Shown: positions 54,327-63,710 of the stretch, in pieces | Numbering within the stretch: the stretch's first letter is position 1 | Layout of the letters: the number at the start of each line of letters is the position of its first letter | Assembly (NCBI GenBank): GCA_040235415.1 | Contig: JBECKR010000278.1 | Location: 1-64,000 of the forward strand | DNA: 64,000 nt | DNA from: JBECKR01 sp040235415 | GTDB taxonomy: Bacteria > Acidobacteriota > Polarisedimenticolia > Polarisedimenticolales > Polarisedimenticolaceae | Reading direction: 5' to 3' | Made by a program: the position numbers and the translations under genes | Notes under the pieces: generated by a model | Databases searched by the model: none | The model's input: the letters and a program-made list of their open reading frames with translations, nothing else | Told to the model about the DNA's origin: nothing

Positions 54327-54500
54327 CTATCCCCCGTAGGATCCGTTGCCGTAGCCTCGACCCTGCTCCTTCGGCGCCGGACGGGGTCGAGCCACCGCCG
54401 CGACGGCTCCGAAAAGCACGACTCGCAGTCCCCGACGGAGGAACTCCGCCCGCGAGACCGGGACGGCTTCCGCGTCCGCTCGTTCCTTTCTGTTTGCCAT
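54327..54500 (-). CDS. Small exported protein with twin-Arg-like signal and Tyr/Gly tail
   Basis: The 57 residues contain SRAEFLRRGLRVVLFGAVAAVA (a Tat-like FLRRGLR followed by a hydrophobic run) and end QGRGYGNGSYGG. No family is recognised. The ATG at 54500 follows GAGGGGGGG. It ends five bases before the beta-helix start, so they form one operon. The tail motif resembles the end of the protein at 52775. Short precursors with Gly/Tyr-rich tails can be peptide-modification substrates, but no radical-SAM or other modifying enzyme is seen here. Confidence 0.55.
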   Translation of the reverse strand: MANRKERADAEAVPVSRAEFLRRGLRVVLFGAVAAVARPRPAPKEQGRGYGNGSYGG

Positions 54501-54666
54501 TTTCCCCCCCTCGGCCCGTCGTGTGAACGTGCCCACAGGGCGCGACGTTGTCAAGCGCGATGTGGGGCTCGCGTCATGGGGCAGGATGGGCGATGCCTCG
54601 CCGGGACGGGGCGAGACGAAACCCCGGCCCGAGCGCTCGCAGCCCGGCGTTCGAGGTCGTCTGGAA

Positions 54667-55233
54667 TCATTCACCCGGGGTTTCGCGTCCGATCTGGGAT
54701 CCCACCCATGCCCGGATGAACGTCCAAGATCGATAGGCGCTGGTCCGTGAGATGCCGAGAATCCCTGCCGCTTCTTCCACGGAAAGGCCCGCGAAATAGC
54801 GGAGCTTGAGAAGCTCTCCGGCGCCGCGGTCGCGCGCCGAGAGGCGTTCCATGATCTCGTCGACGAGGAGCAGGTCTTCGGGCGGCGCGGCGACCGCCTC
54901 CGCCTGAAGCAGGTCCACGCGCTTGAAGTTCCCGCCACGCTTGACCGCGCGCTTTCGGCGCGCCTGCTCGATCAAGATGCGGCGCATGGCCTCGGCGGCC
55001 GCGACGAAGAAGTGCGCTCGGCTGTTCCAATGCTGAACCTTCTCGGCGTCCACCAGGCGTAGATAGGCCTCGTGCACCAGCGCGGTCGGTTGAAGGGTTT
55101 GGCCCGGCTTTTCTTTCGCGAGCTTCGACGCGGCGAGCCTGCGCAGCTCGTCGTACACCAGAGGCAAGAGCCGGTCCGCGGCGTGCGGGTCGCCCTGCTC
55201 GAGCGCTTGAAGGATGCGGGTGACGTCGCTCAA
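54667..55233 (-). CDS. ECF RNA polymerase sigma factor, kinase-associated type
   Basis: This 188-residue sigma factor is of the same group as the one at 17672. Region 2 has FFVAAAEAMRRILIEQARRKRAVKRGG, and LVHEAYLRL precedes it. Region 4 has LLKLRYFAGLSVEEAAGILGISRTSAYRSW. It starts nine bases after the kinase stop, so kinase and sigma factor form one operon, here in the opposite order to the cassette at 15-18 kb. The small Tyr/Gly-tailed protein and beta-helix genes follow after about 165 bases and may be targets. Confidence 0.88.
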   Translation of the reverse strand: MSDVTRILQALEQGDPHAADRLLPLVYDELRRLAASKLAKEKPGQTLQPTALVHEAYLRLVDAEKVQHWNSRAHFFVAAAEAMRRILIEQARRKRAVKRGGNFKRVDLLQAEAVAAPPEDLLLVDEIMERLSARDRGAGELLKLRYFAGLSVEEAAGILGISRTSAYRSWTFIRAWVGSQIGRETPGE

Positions 55234-55242
55234 AGGGTCTCC

Positions 55243-58125
55243 CTATCGTCCGCCGTTCCTCATGAGCGCGTCGGCTTCCGCACGGAACCGCTCGAGCTCG
55301 GGACCCGGCGCGGGTCCCGCCGCCATCGCATCGGCGGCCTTCTTGTACCAGGATCGGGCCTCGTCGCGGTCGCCGCTGCGCCAGTGGGCCATCGCAAGGA
55401 ACAGGAAGTCGTTGGCGTCACCGCCCCGACGCAGCTCCATCGACTTGCGCAGACTCCTGATCGCGTCCGGCCATTTCCCGAGGCGGTACTCCGCGACGCC
55501 GATCGTATTCCAGGCGTTGCCGTTGTCGGGGGTTCGGGCCACGACCGCGCGCGCGATATCCAGGGCGCGGGCGGGGTCCCGAACCTCGAGCGTCGGAGAG
55601 GTCGCCAAGATCCAGGCCACGTTGTTGGCGAACTCGAGGGTGGCCGGGTGGCTCGGGCCCAACGCGCGGCGGTAGCCGTCGAGCGCCCCCTCGTAGAGCG
55701 CTTTCGCTTCCTTCGCGCGGCCGTCGTCGACGTCCAGGTCCGCGAGAGCGGCCATGATCCGGAAGGTGTCAGGATGATCCTTGCCGAGCGCTTTCCGCTG
55801 CGAGGCGAGGGCCTCCTCGAAGAGCGCCCGAGACGGCCCGTTCCTCCCGAGTCGGTGCAGAACGATTCCCAGCCCCATCATCGACCGGATCGTGTCCGTG
55901 TGCGCCGTACCCAGGACCCGGCGCTGAACCTCCAGGACCCGCTCGTATCCGACCCGAGCTTCCTCGTTCCTTCCGGCAGCCGCGTCGAGCTCGGCGAGGT
56001 TGTACATCGTGACGAGCGTCGCGGCGTGTTCCGGTCCCAGGGTCTTCTTTTTCGCCTCCAACTCCTCGACGTAGAGCCTCCGAGCCTCGTCGAGCCGGTG
56101 CTGCAAGCGGAATACCACCGCCAGGTTACCCATCGCGACGAGGGTGCGGACGTGGGTGTCGCCGAACTTCTTCCGGCAGGTGGCGAGAAGCTCCTCATCG
56201 AGCTTTCGAGCGTTCTCGTATCGACGCTGGGCGCTGTAGATCCTCGCGAGATTCCCTTTGGCGATGAGCGTCGAGTCGGCGTCCGCGCCGAGGGCCCGTT
56301 CCGCCAGAGGGACCGTCTCCTCCACGAGCTTTCGCCCATCCTCCGTGCGTCCCATGGCGAGGAGGACGTTCGTCAGGTTGTTCATGGCACGGATCGCGTC
56401 GGGACTCGACGGCCCGACCGTGGCGCGGAGCCCCGCGAGCACCTCCTGCTGCATCCTCGCCGCTTCCGCCAGATGGCCCTCACGGAAGATCAGCACCGCG
56501 AGGTTGCCTCGCGCGGCAAGCGTGTCGCGATACGTGGCGCCGCGCACCGACTCGTAGATCTCGACCGACTTCCTCAGGTGGGTCTCGGCAGCGGAGTAGT
56601 CGCTGAGGGAGGTATAGGCCGCGCCGATGGTGTTGTGCACCCCTGCCCGAACGAGGGGCCGGTCCGCCAGCGCCGCGTCCACCCGCCGGCCGGCCCGATC
56701 GAGGACGGTGCGCAGCTTCAGATCCCGGTCGCCGCCGCTTCCCGTGTTCGCGCTCGCCAAGAGATCGTTCTGGAGGAAGTTGTTGATCGCCTGCGCGACC
56801 TCCGCCTGCTCCTTCGCCGCTGCCTCGGCCCCCGTGGCCCGGATCGCGAGCCACGTCGATACGACCGCAGCCACGAGGAGCACGGCCACGAAGGCCGCCG
56901 CGGTGGCGACCCCCCGCCTGTACTTGAGCGCGAGCTTGCGGAATCGGTAGTAGCGCGAGGGAGAGCTGGCGTCGACCGGCTCACCCGAGAGGTAGCGCTC
57001 CAGGTCTCGTGCCAAGCCGTCGGCGGTCTCGTAACGACGATTCCGGTCTTTCTCGAGACAGCGCATCACGATCCAGTCGAGCTCCCCGCGAACCAGCCCG
57101 CTGAGCCGCTTCGGCTCGGTGCCGCGGTTCGCGGAGATCGCGCGGATCTCCTCCGTCGTCTCCAGTCGCGTGCTCGGCGCCGGAGGCTCCTCCTCTCGTA
57201 TCAATCGGAGGATCTCCAGGTTCGCCGACCGTTTCAGCCTCTCCGGCAGGATCGGCGTCGTCCCCGTGAGCAGCTCGTACAGGAGCACCCCGAGCCCGTA
57301 GACGTCGCTTCGGGTATCGACGTCGAGCTGATTCAGCTCCGCCTGCTCGGGACTCATGTACTCGAGCGTGCCGACGATCGCGCCGAATCCGGTGACCAGC
57401 GTCTTCTCGGTCAGAGGCTGGCGGACGGCCTTGGCGATGCCGAAGTCGATCACCTTGGGCACGGGCACGCCGTCGTACAGCGCGACGAGGACGTTCGAGG
57501 GCTTCACGTCCCGATGGATCACCCCCTTCTGATGGGCGTGCTGGATCGCGTTGCAGACGGGGATGCACAGCCGGAGCCGTTCTTCGGGAGCCAACCGACG
57601 ATCGTCGCAGAACTGCGTGATGGGGACGCCGCGGATCAGTTCCATCACGAAGTACGGCTGTCCCCACTCGGTCGAGCCCGCATCCAGGACTTTCGCGATG
57701 TTCGGGTGATCCATCAGCGCGAGCGCCTGCCGCTCGGCTTCGAATCGAGCGAGGACCTGCTTCGAGTCCATCCCGGGCTTCACGAGCTTGAGAGCCACAC
57801 GCCGCTGGATCGGCTCGACTTGCTCCGCCATGAAGACCGAACCCATGCCGCCGTCGCCGATCAGCTCGACGAGCTTGTAGGGCCCGACCTTCTTTCCGAT
57901 CCAGTCGCCCGGCGCGAGGCCGGCGGAGGGGAACCGATCGTCGCGAGACGGCGTCACGCCTGAGCGCCCCTCCGCAACGTGGGCGTCGAGGAGCAGTTCG
58001 ACCTCCACCCGCAACGCCGGGTCCCCACCGCAAGCTCGATCGAGGAACGCCGGCCAGGCCTCCGGGGCGTGCTGCTCGACGGCTTCGAGGAATATCTCGC
58101 GCAACTTGTCGAACTCGTTGCTCAC
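55243..58125 (-). CDS. Pkn-type Ser/Thr kinase with TPR sensor domain
   Basis: This 960-residue receptor kinase has a short N-terminal helical domain (FLDRACGGDPALRVEVELLL). The kinase domain (about 80-365) has GDGGMGSVFMAE, HRDVKPSN (about 203), DFGIAK and GTLEYMSPEQAELNQLDVDTRSDV. A transmembrane helix (about 403-427) and about ten TPRs (about 450-940) of the LGPEHAATLVTMYNLAEL type follow. The start is GTG at 58125. It heads an operon with the ECF sigma factor and is divergent from the kelch protein gene at 58354. This repeats the layout of the first kinase cassette beside the giant beta-helix protein. Confidence 0.87.
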   Translation of the reverse strand: MSNEFDKLREIFLEAVEQHAPEAWPAFLDRACGGDPALRVEVELLLDAHVAEGRSGVTPSRDDRFPSAGLAPGDWIGKKVGPYKLVELIGDGGMGSVFMAEQVEPIQRRVALKLVKPGMDSKQVLARFEAERQALALMDHPNIAKVLDAGSTEWGQPYFVMELIRGVPITQFCDDRRLAPEERLRLCIPVCNAIQHAHQKGVIHRDVKPSNVLVALYDGVPVPKVIDFGIAKAVRQPLTEKTLVTGFGAIVGTLEYMSPEQAELNQLDVDTRSDVYGLGVLLYELLTGTTPILPERLKRSANLEILRLIREEEPPAPSTRLETTEEIRAISANRGTEPKRLSGLVRGELDWIVMRCLEKDRNRRYETADGLARDLERYLSGEPVDASSPSRYYRFRKLALKYRRGVATAAAFVAVLLVAAVVSTWLAIRATGAEAAAKEQAEVAQAINNFLQNDLLASANTGSGGDRDLKLRTVLDRAGRRVDAALADRPLVRAGVHNTIGAAYTSLSDYSAAETHLRKSVEIYESVRGATYRDTLAARGNLAVLIFREGHLAEAARMQQEVLAGLRATVGPSSPDAIRAMNNLTNVLLAMGRTEDGRKLVEETVPLAERALGADADSTLIAKGNLARIYSAQRRYENARKLDEELLATCRKKFGDTHVRTLVAMGNLAVVFRLQHRLDEARRLYVEELEAKKKTLGPEHAATLVTMYNLAELDAAAGRNEEARVGYERVLEVQRRVLGTAHTDTIRSMMGLGIVLHRLGRNGPSRALFEEALASQRKALGKDHPDTFRIMAALADLDVDDGRAKEAKALYEGALDGYRRALGPSHPATLEFANNVAWILATSPTLEVRDPARALDIARAVVARTPDNGNAWNTIGVAEYRLGKWPDAIRSLRKSMELRRGGDANDFLFLAMAHWRSGDRDEARSWYKKAADAMAAGPAPGPELERFRAEADALMRNGGR

Positions 58126-58353
58126 GACGTCCCGGCTCCCGTCCCGATCTCTCCCTCAAAGTGCGCAGAACCCGGTCGCGGCGTCCCGCCGAGCGGTCTT
58201 CGATCGCCGCCCGATCGCGGCGAACAGTTTCTCATGGGACGATCGAGCTCGCGTTTTCGCACGATCGGTCGACGGAGGGGAGCCGCCGCCGCGGAGCGAG
58301 CCGGCGGAGTTCCGAATCCCGATGCCGTTCGGCCGGGGAGGGAGGATCGAGTC

Positions 58354-61300
58354 ATGAATCTCGGGAATTCGATCCGCATCGGCGGAATCGCGTTGCTGGT
58401 CGTGCTGAACCTGCCCGCCGTCACTCGGGCAGGCGGGTCGACTCCGACGAGGGAACAGCGGATCGCGGGCCAGAAGGCCGCCGAGGCGGTCTATTGGAAG
58501 CACCGGCTCTGGCCGGCCCAGAACCGCGGCCCGAAGCCCGAGCTCGACGCGGTGCTCCCCGCGGCGGTGATCGAGAGCCGGGTCGACGACGCGGCGAGGA
58601 AGTCGAACGCGCTGGAGATCTTCTGGAACCGGCCGATCACCTCCCGGCAGCTCGACGCGGAGGTCCGCCGCATGGCGCGGGAGAGCCGCGCCCCCGACGT
58701 TCTCCGGGAGCTGTTCGACGCCCTGGGAGACGATTCCGCGCTCGTCGCCGAAGTCCTCGCGAGGCCGGCGCTGGCGGACACGCTTCTCAGGCGGTGGTAC
58801 CGGACGGACGAGCGCCTCGGCGTCGCCGCCGAGGGCGGGGCGAAGCAACCGTTCGAGGTCTGGTGGTCGGAGACCGCTCCCTCGATTCCGACCTCGCTAC
58901 GCTCGGATCCGGGAGCCGCTTCGGCGGAGACCGCCCCGGCCGTCACCGCCGCTCCGTGCTCGCCGGATACCTGGACGTCGACGCGTTTCCTGCCGGCGGC
59001 GCGCGCCGGGCACGTGAGCGTGTGGACCGGATCGGAGGTCCTGGTGTGGGGCGCCATTACCTATGCCGACGGGAGCATTCCGGGAGGACGCTACGACCCC
59101 GCGACCGACAGCTGGCGAACGCTTTCCTCCGTCAACCAGCCCCACAACCGTACGAAGATGACGGCGGTCTGGACCGGAACCGAGATGGTCGTGTGGGGCG
59201 GGTTCGGGGACATGGGAACCGCCCCCGACCTCGAGTCGGGCGGGCGCTACGACCCGCAGACCGACTCCTGGCGGCCGACCTCGATCGCACCCGGGGTGCC
59301 GGCGCCGCGGGACGAGCACTCGGCCGTTTGGACCGGGAGCGTGATGATCGTATGGGGCGGGGACAGCTACGGTTCCCCGACGAATACGGGCGCGCGCTAC
59401 GACCCCGTCGCGGATTCGTGGCAGCCGACCTCCACCGCCGGCGCTCCCACCGCACGTTCCGGTCACGACGCGGTCTGGACCGGATCCCGGATGGTGGTGT
59501 GGGGCGGAGGTACGACGACCGGAGGCCGGTACGATCCTTCGACCGACACCTGGACGGCGACATCCACGCTCGATGCCCCCGAGGCGCGCGTCGACGACAC
59601 GGCGGTCTGGACAGGATCGAGGATGGTGGTATGGGGCGGGTGCGGTGCCGCGAGCGGCTGCTTCACGCGGCTCGACACCGGAGGCCTCTACGACCCGGTC
59701 GCGGACTCCTGGTCCCCGACGACGACCACGGGAGGGCCCGGCGCCCGATACCTGCACTCGGCGGTCTGGACCGGCTCGCGGATGATCGCGTGGGGCGGCT
59801 GCGTCGACACCGAGTGCAGCACGCAAACGTTCACCGGCGGAAGCTTCGACCCGGTCGCCAACGCTTGGAGCCCCGTCGCGACGGCGAACGGCCCGTCGGC
59901 GCGGGCGAGCCAATCCGCGGTCTGGACCGGCAGCGAAATGATCGTTTGGGGAGGGTGCTACGGCGGGCAATGCCAGCTCGTCCTGAACAGCGGCGGCCGG
60001 TACGACCCGTCGAGCGACTCGTGGGTGCCCACCAGTATCGAAGACGGGCCCACCGCACGCTTGAACCACTCCGCCGTGTGGACCGGGTCCGAGATGATCG
60101 TCTGGGGTGGATTCGACGCCATCGGCCAGACCTATACGGGCAAACGGTACGATCCGGCGACCGATCATTGGGTGGCGACGAACTTCATCGGCTCGCCGCT
60201 CGCGCGCGATCAGCACACCGCCGTGTGGACGGGAACCGAGATGATCGTGTGGGGGGGGCAGGTTCAGGGAATCGGCGCCGCCAACAGCGGCGGCCGGTAC
60301 GACCCGACGACGGACACCTGGATCGACACGACCTTCACGGGCGCCCCCTCCGCGAGGCAAGACCACGACGCCGTTTGGACCGGATCGAGGATGATCGTGT
60401 GGGGCGGATGCGCGTTCAACAGCCTCTGCGACGCCGTCGTCGGCGACGGGGGGCGCTACGATCCGTCGACCGACTCGTGGCAGCCGATGTCGACGGTCGA
60501 CGCCCCGTCTCCGCGGTCGGCGTTCCCGGCGGTGTGGTCGGGCCAGGAGATGATCGTGTGGGGTGGTCGGCTGGGTGATCTGAGCCCGGTGGCCACCGGC
60601 GCGCGCTACGACCCGAGTTCCGATACCTGGTCCCCGATGGCGGTCGCCGGGGCGCCGTCCGCTCGCTTCTCGCACGCCGGGGTCTGGGACGGCTCCGGGC
60701 TGATCGTCTGGGCGGGCCGGGACGGCGAAAGCGCGCTCGGCGACGGCGCGCGTTACGACCCCGTCTCCGACTCGTGGACGCCGATCTCCGCCGCGGGCGC
60801 ACCGCAGCCGCGCACCGCGCACAGCTATGTGTGGACGGGTGACCGTCTGGTCGTGTGGGGAGGTTGCCCGACGCCCGGTTGCGACGCACCGTTGTTCACG
60901 GGCGGACAATACGTCCCGGCATCCGACACCTGGACGGCGACCGGCACCCTCTCGAACGCGCCGTTCGATCGATACGACCACACCGCCGTGTGGGCGGGAA
61001 CCCGCATGCTCGTGTGGGGCGGGTGGCATACCGTCAACGGAACTCAGACCAACACCGGCGCCGCGTACTGTCCCGGAGGCGGCGGCTCCGCGACGTGGGA
61101 ACCGTCGGCGCCCTCGGCCATGACGGCCTCCGCCGTTTCGTCGAGCCGCGTCGATCTGTCCTGGGTGGACAACTCGATCGACGAGTCGGGATTCAAGATC
61201 GACCGCTGCACCGGCGACCTCTCCACCTGCGACTCCAACCCCGTTCAGTACTGGGCGTGGCTCGGGAACGTCGGCGCGAACGTCACGTCCTTCAGCGACA

Positions 61301-62073
61301 TGACGCGGCTGCCCACGACGACCTACAGCTATCGCGTCCGTGCCACCAACGCCGGCGGCGATTCCGCGTTTTCGAACAGCGCCGCGGCGACGACGCTCGA
61401 CGTGCCGCCGGCGGCACCGTCCGGCGAGTCCGCGACCGCGACCCCCGGCCCGCAGGTCAACGTCGCCTGGGCCGATAACTCGCGCAACGAGCAGGGGTTC
61501 GAGATCGAGCGATGCACCGGCACGGCCGTCGCATGCGACGGCAACCCGGCGGGTTACGCGCAGATCACGCAAACCGCCGCCGATGTGACCTCGTACGTCG
61601 ACACGACGGTGCTGTCCGACACCACCTACTCGTACCGGACGAGAGCGTTCAACTCCGGTGGCAGTTCGGCGTACTCCAACAGCGCCTCGGCCTCGACGAA
61701 CACCGGCCCGGCCACGCCGGGGGAGGCCTCGGAAGCCGGTGCGACACCGCTCCTCGTCACGGGTTACGACAGGACGACGGGGGAGGTAACCGTGAGCTTC
61801 GATCCCGCGTGCACGTCGACCGACCACGCAGCCTACAGCGGGCCGCTCGGGCAGGTGGATTTGCTCCAATGGGATCGGGCGGTGTGCGGTCTCGGCGTCT
61901 CCGGCACGGCGACGTTCGATCCGGGGGCGGGAGATCGTTACTTCGTCATCGTCGGCCAGAGCACGACGGCGGAAGGATCGTACGGATCGAAGAGCGACGG
62001 CACGCAGCGCCCGGAGGCCGTCGGCGTCGGCATTTGCGATCAGACGCAGGATCTTTCGAATCCCTGTCCGTAA
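58354..62073 (+). CDS. Secreted kelch-repeat protein with FN3 domains
   Basis: This 1,239-residue protein starts with a signal peptide (IALLVVLNLPAVTRAGG) and an unassigned helical region (about 30-200). Fourteen kelch-like repeats of the pattern HxAVWTGxxMIVWGG...GGRYDPxTDSW follow (about 205-905), enough for two seven-bladed propellers. Two fibronectin-III domains (about 915-1015 and 1015-1110) come next. The C-terminal domain (about 1130-1239, with RYFVIVGQSTTAEGSYGSKSDG and an RPEAVG block) matches the tail of the giant protein at 18569. It is likely an extracellular binding protein. The ATG follows GGGGAGGGAGG. It is divergent from a kinase/sigma cassette. Confidence 0.83.
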   Translation: MNLGNSIRIGGIALLVVLNLPAVTRAGGSTPTREQRIAGQKAAEAVYWKHRLWPAQNRGPKPELDAVLPAAVIESRVDDAARKSNALEIFWNRPITSRQLDAEVRRMARESRAPDVLRELFDALGDDSALVAEVLARPALADTLLRRWYRTDERLGVAAEGGAKQPFEVWWSETAPSIPTSLRSDPGAASAETAPAVTAAPCSPDTWTSTRFLPAARAGHVSVWTGSEVLVWGAITYADGSIPGGRYDPATDSWRTLSSVNQPHNRTKMTAVWTGTEMVVWGGFGDMGTAPDLESGGRYDPQTDSWRPTSIAPGVPAPRDEHSAVWTGSVMIVWGGDSYGSPTNTGARYDPVADSWQPTSTAGAPTARSGHDAVWTGSRMVVWGGGTTTGGRYDPSTDTWTATSTLDAPEARVDDTAVWTGSRMVVWGGCGAASGCFTRLDTGGLYDPVADSWSPTTTTGGPGARYLHSAVWTGSRMIAWGGCVDTECSTQTFTGGSFDPVANAWSPVATANGPSARASQSAVWTGSEMIVWGGCYGGQCQLVLNSGGRYDPSSDSWVPTSIEDGPTARLNHSAVWTGSEMIVWGGFDAIGQTYTGKRYDPATDHWVATNFIGSPLARDQHTAVWTGTEMIVWGGQVQGIGAANSGGRYDPTTDTWIDTTFTGAPSARQDHDAVWTGSRMIVWGGCAFNSLCDAVVGDGGRYDPSTDSWQPMSTVDAPSPRSAFPAVWSGQEMIVWGGRLGDLSPVATGARYDPSSDTWSPMAVAGAPSARFSHAGVWDGSGLIVWAGRDGESALGDGARYDPVSDSWTPISAAGAPQPRTAHSYVWTGDRLVVWGGCPTPGCDAPLFTGGQYVPASDTWTATGTLSNAPFDRYDHTAVWAGTRMLVWGGWHTVNGTQTNTGAAYCPGGGGSATWEPSAPSAMTASAVSSSRVDLSWVDNSIDESGFKIDRCTGDLSTCDSNPVQYWAWLGNVGANVTSFSDMTRLPTTTYSYRVRATNAGGDSAFSNSAAATTLDVPPAAPSGESATATPGPQVNVAWADNSRNEQGFEIERCTGTAVACDGNPAGYAQITQTAADVTSYVDTTVLSDTTYSYRTRAFNSGGSSAYSNSASASTNTGPATPGEASEAGATPLLVTGYDRTTGEVTVSFDPACTSTDHAAYSGPLGQVDLLQWDRAVCGLGVSGTATFDPGAGDRYFVIVGQSTTAEGSYGSKSDGTQRPEAVGVGICDQTQDLSNPCP

Positions 62074-62097
62074 GGAGCGAACGTCGGTCCCGCGGAA

Positions 62098-63231
62098 TCA
62101 GTCCGCGGCGATGCCTCGCCGGGAGACGAGATAGGTCGCGAAGCTCGCGAGCCAGTGGCCGCCCTCGTAGTGCTCGCCGGTCACCGCGGCGAGCCCGCTC
62201 TCGGCGTGAGTCTTCGCGGTCGCGAGCAGCGCGGCGCGCCGGGGATCGCCGTCCGGCAGGCCCGACGCGATGCCTTGGAGCATCCAGGCGCGGCTCAGGT
62301 TCAATCCGTCGAGGTGCGCGAGCTTGCCGTCGGCGCGGTCGGTGACGACGGCGATCGGAAGCCAGCCGTCCGAGCCGTCGGACGGCACCTGCGGCAGGAA
62401 GGCGGCCAGCCAGGTCGCGAACTCCTCCGGCGGCAGCACGCGGCGCACGACGTCGGCCTCGGCGAGGCAGGGCGAGAGGAAGTCCTGGCCGGAGGGCTCG
62501 TAGCCCAGCGGACAGTCGCGATCGCCGAGATAGAACTCGCGGATGCGCCGCTCGAGGACCGTCGCGAGGGCGGGGCGGTCGGGGCGCGCCCAGTCGAGCG
62601 CCAGGCCGAACGCGAACGCCGTCTGGGCGTGCTCCCCCTCGCGGATCGGATACGCGAGCTTCTCGAGCCACGTCTCGAGGCGGTCGGCGGCGGCGGTCTC
62701 GAGCGGCGCGAGCGCCGCCGAGAGCGCCCGAGCCTCCGGCGCGTTCCACTCGCGGAGCTCGGCCGAGAGCTGCAGGAGCCACGCGAGGCCGTACGGCCGC
62801 TCGAAGGTCTCGCGCCCCGGCACCTCGAGGTACGCGACCTCGCCGGCGACGTGCTCGGGGGTGATGTTCGCGGCGAGGGCGTCGAGCGCCGGGCCGGCGA
62901 ACGGCGCCTCCGGAAACCGGCGCCCCAGCCGAACGAGCAGCCAGTGTCCGTGCACCGCCGAGTGCCAGTCGAAGCAGCCGTAGAACGCCGGGGTGAGCTC
63001 GCGCGGGGGCCGGGCGTCGTCGTCCGAGAACAGCACGTGCTTGATCCCGTTCGGGTACTCCTTCTGGACGCAAGCGAGCGCGAGCGCGGCGAAGCGCCCC
63101 GCGGTCGCCTCGTCGAGCGGCGGCGTCACCTCGACGACCGGCGCGGTTGTTGCGTCCCGGTTCGGTGCCCGAGAGCAGGCGACGGCCGCGAGGCCGAGCA
63201 GCAGGGGGAGCAGGACGAACGAGCGACGCAT
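62098..63231 (-). CDS. DUF2891-family lipoprotein
   Basis: This 377-residue protein has a lipoprotein signal with the lipobox AVAC (FVLLPLLLGLAAVAC). The rest fits the DUF2891 family, an all-helical fold: YPNGIKHVL, PAFYGCFDWHSAVHGHWLLVRL, YGLAWLLQL, LGYEPSGQDFLSPCLAEADVM-like and GGHWLASFATYL blocks. The many conserved His, Trp and Glu residues resemble alpha/alpha-barrel enzymes acting on sugars, but no activity is established. It follows the DUF779 gene after 44 bases on the same strand, and the functional link is unknown. Confidence 0.83.
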   Translation of the reverse strand: MRRSFVLLPLLLGLAAVACSRAPNRDATTAPVVEVTPPLDEATAGRFAALALACVQKEYPNGIKHVLFSDDDARPPRELTPAFYGCFDWHSAVHGHWLLVRLGRRFPEAPFAGPALDALAANITPEHVAGEVAYLEVPGRETFERPYGLAWLLQLSAELREWNAPEARALSAALAPLETAAADRLETWLEKLAYPIREGEHAQTAFAFGLALDWARPDRPALATVLERRIREFYLGDRDCPLGYEPSGQDFLSPCLAEADVVRRVLPPEEFATWLAAFLPQVPSDGSDGWLPIAVVTDRADGKLAHLDGLNLSRAWMLQGIASGLPDGDPRRAALLATAKTHAESGLAAVTGEHYEGGHWLASFATYLVSRRGIAAD

Positions 63232-63275
63232 GGCGTGCCTCCGGCGGCATCCCGGGCCGTGCCCGAGACGGAACC

Positions 63276-63635
63276 TCACCCCTCGCGATCGCCGACCTCG
63301 CAGAGCTCGGATCGGGTCAGGAACCGAACCCCTCGAGGCGCTTCGATGCTGAAGCCGCTGCCGCGGCCTCGCACCACGTCGATGACCAGGCGGGTGTGGC
63401 TCCAGCGCTCCCACTGCGCGCGACCGACGTAGAACGGGCAACCCTCGAGCTCGCCGAGGAGGACGTCGCCGTCTCCCACCTTGAGCTCGCCGGCGGGGTA
63501 GCACATCGGGGCCGAGCCGTCGCAGCAGCCCCCGGACTGGTGGAACATCAAGGGACCGTGCTCCGCGATCAGCGAGCGGATCAGCTCCGCGGCCGCGGGG
63601 GTGGCCGACACCTTGGGTTCGGAGTCGTCGGGCAT
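63276..63635 (-). CDS. DUF779-family protein
   Basis: This 119-residue protein has the DUF779 signature HQSGGCCDGSAPMCY (Cys-rich, about 32-46). PFYVGRAQWERW and SHTRLVIDVVRGRGSGFSIEAPRGVRFLTRS follow. DUF779 genes are commonly next to AldB/ExaC-type aldehyde dehydrogenase genes, as here, 75 bases downstream of one. The Cys cluster could bind a metal or react with aldehyde. The function is not established. Confidence 0.87.
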   Translation of the reverse strand: MPDDSEPKVSATPAAAELIRSLIAEHGPLMFHQSGGCCDGSAPMCYPAGELKVGDGDVLLGELEGCPFYVGRAQWERWSHTRLVIDVVRGRGSGFSIEAPRGVRFLTRSELCEVGDREG

Positions 63636-63710
63636 GGGCGCTCCCGGGGATCGACGGGCCGCGATCGATCCGAATCCGACGGACCGATCGCGGCCATGGA
63701 AGGTCGAGGT

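Noticed and set aside
59000..61080. Regular repeats of about 150-200 bases as a CRISPR-like or satellite array
   Set aside because: They are codon-level kelch repeats inside one open frame, and their spacing and sequence vary as protein repeats do.
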